A stretch of 12,989 bases of DNA, taken from NCBI GenBank assembly GCA_010671965.1, contig JAAHIC010000050.1:1-12989 (forward strand). Direction: 5' to 3'. Numbering within the stretch: position 1 is the first letter of the stretch; every line of letters begins with the position of its first letter. Under the pieces are notes generated by a model that saw nothing but the letters and a program-made list of their open reading frames with translations, was not told where the DNA came from and ran no database searches. Origin of the DNA: Leptolyngbya sp. SIO4C5 (GTDB lineage Bacteria; Cyanobacteriota; Cyanobacteriia; Phormidesmidales; Phormidesmidaceae). Shown here piece by piece: positions 7,554-12,989 of this stretch. The translations under genes were made by a program, and so were the position numbers.

Positions 7554-10250
7554 ATGAGACATGCGTGGCTGCGTTATGGACTGCTAAGTCTCTTAGCCTG
7601 TTTGGCCTGTAGTCTATCTCCGGCGATCGCCCGTGACTTGCCCGCCGTAGCCCCTACCGTGATCGCTCAGGCAGCCAGCCCTAGCCAGCTAGAACAGCAG
7701 GCCCAAAGCTTTTATCAAAGCCAACAGTATCAGCAGGCGATCGCGCCCCTGCAGCAGGCCCAGCAGCAGTATCAGCAACAGGGAGACGCGATCGCAGCGG
7801 CGGCGGCCCTGAGCAATCTCTCCCTCACCTATCAGGCCCTAGGGAACTGGGACGAGGCGGATGCTGCAGTCGAACGGGCGATCGCCTTGCTCAACCTGAG
7901 TCAGAACCAGCCAGCTACAGCCCCGGCTGCCATTACGGCCCAGGTGCTCGATGTCAAAGGCAAGCTCCAGTTCAATCGCGGCGATCTCAATGCTGCGCTC
8001 AGCACCTGGCAGCGTACGGCTGAGCTATACCGCGATTTAGGAGACATTCAGCGACTGGCCCTCAGCACGATCAACCAGTCCCAAGCCCTCCAGGCCCTAG
8101 GACTCTATCGCCGTGTCTTGGCGGTTTTAACCGATCTGCAACAGCAGCTTGCCACCCAGCCCGACTCGGTGACCAAGGCCACTGCTCTGCGGGCGCTGGG
8201 GGATGCCTTGCGGGCTACGGGCAATCTGGAGCAGGCCAAAGCCGTCCTGCTAGAAAGCCAAGCCTTAGCCGCCCAACTGCAGCAGCCGGATTTAGTCACC
8301 GCTACTTACCTCAGCCTAGGCAATGTGGCCCGCAGCTTACAAAATACTGCCTACAGTCATCAAGAGGACGCTCTCGGTCAGACCTACACTGAGGCAGCCC
8401 TCGGCTACTACCAGCAGGCTGCCGACACCAGCGATCGCGCCCTGCAAGTCCAAGCTCAGCTCAATCAGCTCAGTCTCCTAACCAGCCTGGAGGTACAGCG
8501 CTGGAATGCTGCCCGCAGTCTCTATCCTCAAGTGCAAAGTCAGATTAGCCAGTTGACGCCAGGGCGAGCGGCTATTTATGCCCAGGTCAATCTAGCGCAA
8601 AGTCTTGTGGCTTTGAAGCAGGGCAGCCCGGCTGACTCCCCTAGCTGGCAAAGCATTGCTCAGCTCCTGGCTGATGCCCAGCAGCAGGCCAATGACCTAG
8701 CAGACATTCGCGCTCGTTCCTTTGTCTTAGGCAATCTCGGCCACCTGTACGAACTAACTGAGCAGTGGGCGATCGCCGCAGATCTGACCCGTCAGGCCCT
8801 GGGACTCTCTCAGTCCATTAGCGCTGGCGATATTAGCTATCGCTGGCAGTGGCAGCTTGGCCGGGTGCAAAAGGGTGAGATGGCTGAGGCGATCGCCCAG
8901 GCAGCCTACGCTCAGGCCGCCCAGGAACTGCAGGCAGCAACGCAAGCCTATAACGGCGCTTTTAAGACTCTGCAGACTTTACGCAGCGATTTGATTACGG
9001 CTAACCCAGATTTGCGCTTCTCTTTTCGAGAAAGCGTTGAGCCGGTTTACCGTCAGTTTGTCGATTTGCTGCTGACGCCATCGCTTACAGCCTCGAAGGC
9101 GGCTAGCCCCATCAGCCAGGAAAATCTGAGCAAAGCCCGCGATGTGATGGAGGCTTTGCAGGTGGCGGAGCTGGAGAATTTTTTCCAAGCAGCCTGTATC
9201 GAAAGCACGCTGAAAATTGATCAGGTGGTGAGTAATGAAGACCCCACGGCTGCCGTTTTCTATCCGATTATTCTCAGCGATCGCCTAGAAGTCATCCTCA
9301 AGCTGCCGCAGGAACCCGACCTGATCCACTACACCACTTTTGTCGATAAGGCTGAGGTGGAGCAAGAACTGAGACAGCTCCGGGCTAACCTAGAGCGGCT
9401 ACCGGCGATCGCGGCGGCTCGTCAGGGTGGCCAGCGGGTCTATGACTGGCTGATTCGGCCTGTAGAAGCGCAACTGGAAGCAGAGCAAATTAAAACCCTG
9501 ATCTTTGTTTTAGAAGGAGCCATGCGCAGCGTGCCGATGCCTGCCCTCTATGACGGTGAACAATATTTAGTTGAGAAATACGCTACAGACCTGATTTTAG
9601 GTCTAGAAGTACGCGACCCGGAAGCCCTGCCCGCGCCCCAGCAGCTCCAGGTGCTGGCCGCCAGCCTTACCAATCCGCCCCCAGGAATCGGCAACTATTT
9701 TCCGCTGGCAAATGTCAACGCGGAGCTGAATCAGATCGCAGAGACCCAGGTACCGGCGACTTTTATCCGAGACGAAGCTTTTACAATTGAGCGCTTCAAC
9801 CAGGTACTGAATCAGGACAACTACGATGTGGTTCACCTGGCAACTCACGGCCAGTTTGCTGCCAGCCGCGAAAATACGTTTATTCTGGCTGCCGACGGCA
9901 AGATTACGATCGCAGAACTGGATCAGCTCTTTCGCGGTGAGCAGCAGGTAAGCGATCGCCCGATTCAAATCCTCATCCTCAGCGCCTGCCGCACCGCCAC
10001 CGGAGACGATCGCGCGGTTTTGGGCATTGCCGGGACGACGGTACGCGCCGGTGCGCGCAGCTCGATCGCGTCTCTCTGGAGCCTGGATGATGAGTCCAGC
10101 GTTTTGTTTACAGATACGCTGTATCAAAATTTAGGTCAGCCGGGGGTGAGCCGCGCCGAGGCCCTGCGACGGGCACAGGTAGAGCTGCTGAGGCAGTACC
10201 GCTTTCCGCGCTTCTGGGCACCGTACGTGCTGGTGGGCAGTTGGCTGTAG
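7554..10250 (+). CDS. Exported TPR-CHAT domain protein, putative caspase-like cysteine protease
   Basis: The ATG at 7554 gives 898 residues and is preceded by GGGGAG about 10 nt upstream; an in-frame TTG at 7536 is less likely. The start MRHAWLRYGLLSLLACLACS... ending near PAIA at 26 is a Sec signal peptide; a weak LLAC could make it a lipoprotein. Residues of about 42-440 are TPR-like helical repeats, opening with a Gln-rich unit (SQQYQQAIAPLQQAQQQYQQ). The CHAT domain fills about 620-898. It has the expected dyad: His765 in HLATHGQF and Cys812 in LILSACRTATGD. The conserved ASLWSLDD and the terminal FWAPYVLVGSWL also fit the family. CHAT domains belong to the caspase-like clan CD peptidases, so cleavage of a protein substrate is the family-based expectation; the substrate is unknown. 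Its location after TpsB suggests work on, or with, the exported TPS partner. The gene ends 49 bp from a second, convergent CHAT gene. Confidence 0.9.
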   Translation: MRHAWLRYGLLSLLACLACSLSPAIARDLPAVAPTVIAQAASPSQLEQQAQSFYQSQQYQQAIAPLQQAQQQYQQQGDAIAAAAALSNLSLTYQALGNWDEADAAVERAIALLNLSQNQPATAPAAITAQVLDVKGKLQFNRGDLNAALSTWQRTAELYRDLGDIQRLALSTINQSQALQALGLYRRVLAVLTDLQQQLATQPDSVTKATALRALGDALRATGNLEQAKAVLLESQALAAQLQQPDLVTATYLSLGNVARSLQNTAYSHQEDALGQTYTEAALGYYQQAADTSDRALQVQAQLNQLSLLTSLEVQRWNAARSLYPQVQSQISQLTPGRAAIYAQVNLAQSLVALKQGSPADSPSWQSIAQLLADAQQQANDLADIRARSFVLGNLGHLYELTEQWAIAADLTRQALGLSQSISAGDISYRWQWQLGRVQKGEMAEAIAQAAYAQAAQELQAATQAYNGAFKTLQTLRSDLITANPDLRFSFRESVEPVYRQFVDLLLTPSLTASKAASPISQENLSKARDVMEALQVAELENFFQAACIESTLKIDQVVSNEDPTAAVFYPIILSDRLEVILKLPQEPDLIHYTTFVDKAEVEQELRQLRANLERLPAIAAARQGGQRVYDWLIRPVEAQLEAEQIKTLIFVLEGAMRSVPMPALYDGEQYLVEKYATDLILGLEVRDPEALPAPQQLQVLAASLTNPPPGIGNYFPLANVNAELNQIAETQVPATFIRDEAFTIERFNQVLNQDNYDVVHLATHGQFAASRENTFILAADGKITIAELDQLFRGEQQVSDRPIQILILSACRTATGDDRAVLGIAGTTVRAGARSSIASLWSLDDESSVLFTDTLYQNLGQPGVSRAEALRRAQVELLRQYRFPRFWAPYVLVGSWL

Positions 10251-10278
10251 GCCGATAGAGGAAGAAGAGATAGTAATA

Positions 10279-10295
10279 GGCGGGCAGTGCCCGCC
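10279..10295. terminator. GC-rich hairpin between convergent CHAT genes
   Basis: GGCGGGC (10279-10285) pairs perfectly with GCCCGCC (10289-10295) around the 3-nt loop AGT; outer bases AATA/TATT can add weaker pairing. It lies in the 49-bp gap between the stop of the plus-strand CHAT gene and the stop of the minus-strand one. No T-run follows on either side, so it is not a classical intrinsic terminator. It could still block both transcripts or protect 3' ends. Similar GGGC(N)GCCC hairpins are common intergenic repeats in cyanobacteria, so it may also be a copy of such a repeat. Confidence 0.5.
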
Positions 10296-10299
10296 CTAC

Positions 10300-12989
10300 C
10301 TATTCATCTGCCAGAGGTCGCCAGTCACCGGAGACGATGAATGCTGCCCAGTAGTAGGGATGGGCGTAGCGATCGCTTTGCAGCATGTCGAGCTGTACCT
10401 GCCGCAGGGCGTCGCTGCGCCCGCCTCCGGCTAGCAGCGCTTCGTAGTAGTCCACCATCAGGCTTTCCGTGGCGCGATCACTCACCTGCCAGAGGCTAAT
10501 CATCTGGCTCTCGGCTCCCGCTATCCCCAGCGATCGCCGCAGACCGTAAACCCCTTCGCCATTTGCCACATCCCCTAGTCCAGTTTCACAGGCTGAAAGC
10601 ACCACGAGCTGAGTGCCGTACAGATTGAGGCTAGCGGCTTCTAATGCGGTGAGAATGCCGTCTTCCTCGCCACTTTCGCGGCGGTTGGCTCCGGCGAGGG
10701 CGAGACCGGAGCGCAGCAGCGGATTTTCCACAGGGCCAGCGGGACGGGCAGCAAAGTCTTGGTTAGAAATAACTGCAATGCCTGCTCGCAAATCGAGTCC
10801 GAGGGACGCGCCGAAGTCGGTGGGAGCGACTTGGGGCAAGTCTGCCAGAAAGAAGCCGTGGGTGGCGATATGCAGAATCTGAGGGGAGTCTACCTGTTTG
10901 AGCAGGTTCTCGGTGGCGCGATCGCCAGTGAGGGGAGTGACGCCCAGCAAAGGGGCGATCGCGGCGGCTTCGGCAGCGGTGCCGGGCAGATCGCCAAACT
11001 GGAATTGGCTAAGCTCGCTAGAGCGGCGGTTCCTTTCGGCTTCGCTCCTTTCGACTTCGCTCAAGGAGCGGTTGATTATATCTTCTGGACGATTGGCTAT
11101 GTTTTCTGGGCGATCGGTTCCGCTTCCTGAGCGCAGTCGAAGGGAGTGGGGGGCAGCGCCATCGTAGTCCGGAGCGGCAATCAGCACCGGAGGCTGCTGG
11201 TGAGGCGCGTTGAGCTGCAGCTTCAGCAGGTCGCGGCCACTGGTGAGGTAGCTAATCTGATAGGACTCCACTAAGTAGCGCTGCTGGCTGTTCATCAGGG
11301 CCTCAAAGGGAATCTGGTTGAGCTGGCTGTCAGGAGAAATCAGCAGGTGCTGAGCGCTGCCGAGCTGAGCCTGCAGGGGCGCAAAGATAAGATCATAGAG
11401 GGCTTGGGCCGCTTCGTCAGGGGGCAAGGTGACGTTGCGCAGGGCACGGCTGAAGTCGGCAGCCGCGCGATCGATCGCTTCTGCTTCACCCAGGTCAACA
11501 GCCTGAGGTGTGCCGGTGGGGTTGAGCAGGTAGGCGGCATAGCGAGGGGTGTCCCAGGGGGCTTGGGGATTGCTGAAGTCGAAGGGCGCGTAGCGCACTA
11601 GCTCGACCAAAACGGTGTTTGCCGGAATCTGGGCCTGCACAGCCTCTATCGTCACTGGCTCAGACTCGACCCGGAAGGCAGCACTGCGACGAGCGAGGGT
11701 GGCTTCGAGGTTGTTTTGCTCAGCTTTGAGTCGAGCGAATTCGGCTTTATAAGCGTCAGTGGGCAGGTCTGTAGCGCGGTAGAGCAGGGCGGAGAGCTGA
11801 CTGCGGATAGTGGCGAGGTTGTCGAGGAGGGTTTGGTCTTCGGGGGTGAGTTGCTGGCGCAGGGTTTGCAGGCTGTTGGCGGCGGCGTCGAGGATGCGAC
11901 CTTTGCGACGGAGGAGGGTGGTGAGGGCAAGGTGGGCGGCGTCGGTATTTTTGGGATTGCGCTGTAGGTGCAGAGAGACTGCAATATCAGTTGTGTTCTT
12001 GATAGAACTGACGTAGGCTTGCCGCTGAGATTCGGCTAGCGTCAGTAAGTTGAGATCAAGATTGGTTTCCTCAATTTCTAAGGCTTGGCGGAAGGTGGCG
12101 ATCGCTTGAGCTGAACGATCGTCTTGAGCACTGTGCAGTATAGCTAGGTTGAGCAGATTGGCAGCGACAGCAGGGTGACTTTTGCCTAAAATCATCCAAA
12201 GAACTTCCAGTGCTCTTTGATGCAGATGTTCAGCTTCTGCATAACGACCTTGCGTTTGATAAAACTCAGCTAAATTATTCAGAGTTTGGGCTGTATTAGG
12301 ATGTGTCTCGCCTAAAGCTGTTGAGAAAATTTCTAGCGCTTCTCGATAAAGTTGTTCAGTTTCTGCATAACGACCCTGACTGTGATACATAAAAGCTAAA
12401 CCGTTTAGGCTTAAAGCAGCAGCAGGGTGGGTTTCCTCTGAAAACTCTCGTAAAATCTTTAGCGCTTCTTGATAAAGTTCTTCACTCTCTGTATAGCGAC
12501 CTTGGACCTGATAAAGTGTTGCCAGGTTATGAACGCTAGTGGCGATGTCAAGATGAGCATTGCCTAGCGTGACGCGTAAAATTTCTAGCGCCTCTTGTTG
12601 AAGCACTTCTGATTCTGTATAGCGACCTTGGACTTGATAAACAAGAGCCAGGTTATTGAGACTCCTAGCAGTATCGGGGTGAGCGTTACCTAGCGTGGCG
12701 CGTAAAATCTTTAGCGCTTCTTGCTGAAGCACTTCTGATTCTGTATAGCGACCCTGTGCTTGATAAAGTGAAGCTAAATTGTTAAGGCTGATAGCAATAT
12801 TTGGATGGCTCTGACCTAAGACAGTTCGCAAAATGTCTAGCGATTCTTGATAAAGTGGCTCGGCTTCAGCATAGCGACCTTGTGCCTGATAGAGATTAGC
12901 TAAATTATTGAGACTTGTCGCAACATTTGGATGGCTCTCACCCAAGACAGTTCGCAAAATGTCTAGCGATTCTTGATAAAGTGGCTCGA
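10300..12989 (-). CDS. TPR-CHAT domain protein, putative caspase-like cysteine protease (5' partial)
   Basis: The frame is open to the right edge: before the TTG at 12957 it reads PLYQESLDI, part of a TPR unit, so that TTG is internal and the true start lies outside. The visible part is 895 residues (residue 1 at 12987). Residues 1 to about 290 are at least six 42-residue kinesin-light-chain-type TPR units, each with an A-x-x-LNNLAxxYQxQGRY core. A helical linker follows (to about 440), then the CHAT region. His710 in HIATHGFF and Cys800 in VLSACETGLGD form the expected dyad; the ISLWQVSD and YYWAAFIVSGDW segments are also typical. Both catalytic residues are intact. At about 612-658 an extra charged stretch (RPEN/RPED and SEVER/SEAER repeats) comes from a repeat-rich DNA block. 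Whether it has a signal peptide cannot be seen. It belongs to a different CHAT subtype from the facing gene, so they are probably not recent duplicates. Confidence 0.9.
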   Translation of the reverse strand, partial: EPLYQESLDILRTVLGESHPNVATSLNNLANLYQAQGRYAEAEPLYQESLDILRTVLGQSHPNIAISLNNLASLYQAQGRYTESEVLQQEALKILRATLGNAHPDTARSLNNLALVYQVQGRYTESEVLQQEALEILRVTLGNAHLDIATSVHNLATLYQVQGRYTESEELYQEALKILREFSEETHPAAALSLNGLAFMYHSQGRYAETEQLYREALEIFSTALGETHPNTAQTLNNLAEFYQTQGRYAEAEHLHQRALEVLWMILGKSHPAVAANLLNLAILHSAQDDRSAQAIATFRQALEIEETNLDLNLLTLAESQRQAYVSSIKNTTDIAVSLHLQRNPKNTDAAHLALTTLLRRKGRILDAAANSLQTLRQQLTPEDQTLLDNLATIRSQLSALLYRATDLPTDAYKAEFARLKAEQNNLEATLARRSAAFRVESEPVTIEAVQAQIPANTVLVELVRYAPFDFSNPQAPWDTPRYAAYLLNPTGTPQAVDLGEAEAIDRAAADFSRALRNVTLPPDEAAQALYDLIFAPLQAQLGSAQHLLISPDSQLNQIPFEALMNSQQRYLVESYQISYLTSGRDLLKLQLNAPHQQPPVLIAAPDYDGAAPHSLRLRSGSGTDRPENIANRPEDIINRSLSEVERSEAERNRRSSELSQFQFGDLPGTAAEAAAIAPLLGVTPLTGDRATENLLKQVDSPQILHIATHGFFLADLPQVAPTDFGASLGLDLRAGIAVISNQDFAARPAGPVENPLLRSGLALAGANRRESGEEDGILTALEAASLNLYGTQLVVLSACETGLGDVANGEGVYGLRRSLGIAGAESQMISLWQVSDRATESLMVDYYEALLAGGGRSDALRQVQLDMLQSDRYAHPYYWAAFIVSGDWRPLADE
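11032..11144. repeat. Composite REP-like repeat block inside the minus-strand CHAT gene
   Basis: Three repeat types are packed here. A 27-bp imperfect inverted repeat has arms at 11047-11073 and 11118-11144, matching at 21 of 27 positions; its core reads CTTTCGACTTCGCTCAAGG, and the other arm read from the opposite strand CCTTCGACTGCGCTCAGG. A 15-bp tandem pair lies at 11032-11046 and 11047-11061 (14/15 identical). A 21-bp tandem pair lies at 11078-11098 and 11099-11119 (16/21). All periods are multiples of three and the block has no stop in the coding frame, so it is translated. The TTCGACT(T/G)CGCTCA core resembles interspersed palindromic repeats I recall from many bacterial, including cyanobacterial, genomes. 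Confidence 0.7.
12231..12989 (-). repeat. Tandem 126-bp repeat array encoding 42-residue TPR units
   Basis: The marker ATARCG occurs at 12241, 12367, 12493, 12619, 12745 and 12871, exactly 126 bp apart each time, and the array continues off the right edge. Each unit codes for one 42-residue TPR. Copies nearest the edge are most alike: 45 bp are identical between 12818-12862 and 12944-12988. A 29-bp stretch is identical between 12599-12627 and 12725-12753. This suggests recent unit duplication or gene conversion. Confidence 0.92.

Noticed and set aside
9603..10127. 174-codon open frame on the minus strand
   Set aside because: It lies fully antisense to the CHAT domain of the plus-strand gene, has no recognisable motif, and is explained by codon bias of the true frame.
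11047..11144. Inverted repeat as terminal repeats of an insertion sequence or MITE
   Set aside because: There is no transposase, no target-site duplication that I can see, and only about 44 bp lies between the arms. It fits a REP-like repeat better.
11652..11984. Open frames on both strands across the CHAT2 linker
   Set aside because: They overlap the well-supported minus-strand CHAT gene in other frames, and their Ser/Pro/Arg-rich composition is typical of shadow frames.
12955..12957. TTG as start of the second CHAT protein
   Set aside because: It falls inside a TPR unit, and the frame continues to the edge with matching TPR residues, so the gene is truncated by the window.
12231..12989. 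Regular repeats resembling a CRISPR array
   Set aside because: The period is 126 bp with no unique spacers, and the repeats code for 42-residue TPR units in a long open frame.
7554..12989. TPR-CHAT proteins as CRISPR-linked proteases (Craspase/Csx29 type)
   Set aside because: No cas gene, gRAMP-like effector or CRISPR array is present. The first CHAT protein is exported and sits in a secretion operon.

Overview
The window reads as cyanobacterial chromosome. The octamer GCGATCGC (HIP1) occurs more than twenty times, inside and between genes. The gene content also fits: a PEP-CTERM protein, a two-partner-secretion (TPS) outer-membrane transporter, and two TPR-CHAT proteins. A Leptolyngbya-like or related lineage is a plausible guess, but the sequence shown does not fix the genus.

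Layout. (1) Positions 2-1459, plus strand: the 3' part of a YddA/SbmA-type fused ABC transporter, cut by the left edge. (2) 1460-1884: AT-rich spacer with broken short ORFs. (3) 1885-2604, plus: a secreted PEP-CTERM protein resembling the choice-of-anchor K type, followed by a clear intrinsic terminator. (4) 2776-3225, minus: a small secreted cysteine-containing protein. (5) 3226-3488: AT-rich divergent promoter region. (6) 3489-10250, plus: a probable three-gene operon of an exported di-heme cytochrome c (MauG/CcpA-like), a TpsB (FhaC/ShlB) transporter, and an exported TPR-CHAT putative cysteine protease. (7) 10300-12989, minus: a second TPR-CHAT protein converging on the first, cut at its N-terminus by the right edge.

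How the genes may work together. TpsB transporters export a large TpsA exoprotein, but no TpsA is present here. In the operon, TpsB is packed with a secreted CHAT protein and a secreted di-heme cytochrome, so all three products are predicted to lie outside the cytoplasm. A periplasmic or outer-membrane export, maturation or redox module is a reasonable inference but is not demonstrated.

The most unusual sequence structure is in the second CHAT gene. It has an exact 126-bp-period TPR array at the right edge. It also carries a repeat-rich block at 11032-11144, with a 27-bp imperfect inverted repeat and two short tandem repeats, translated in frame between the TPR part and the CHAT core. The AT-rich TPR array and the GC-rich remainder differ sharply in composition. 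There is no CRISPR array, tRNA, rRNA, transposase or integrase that I can support.
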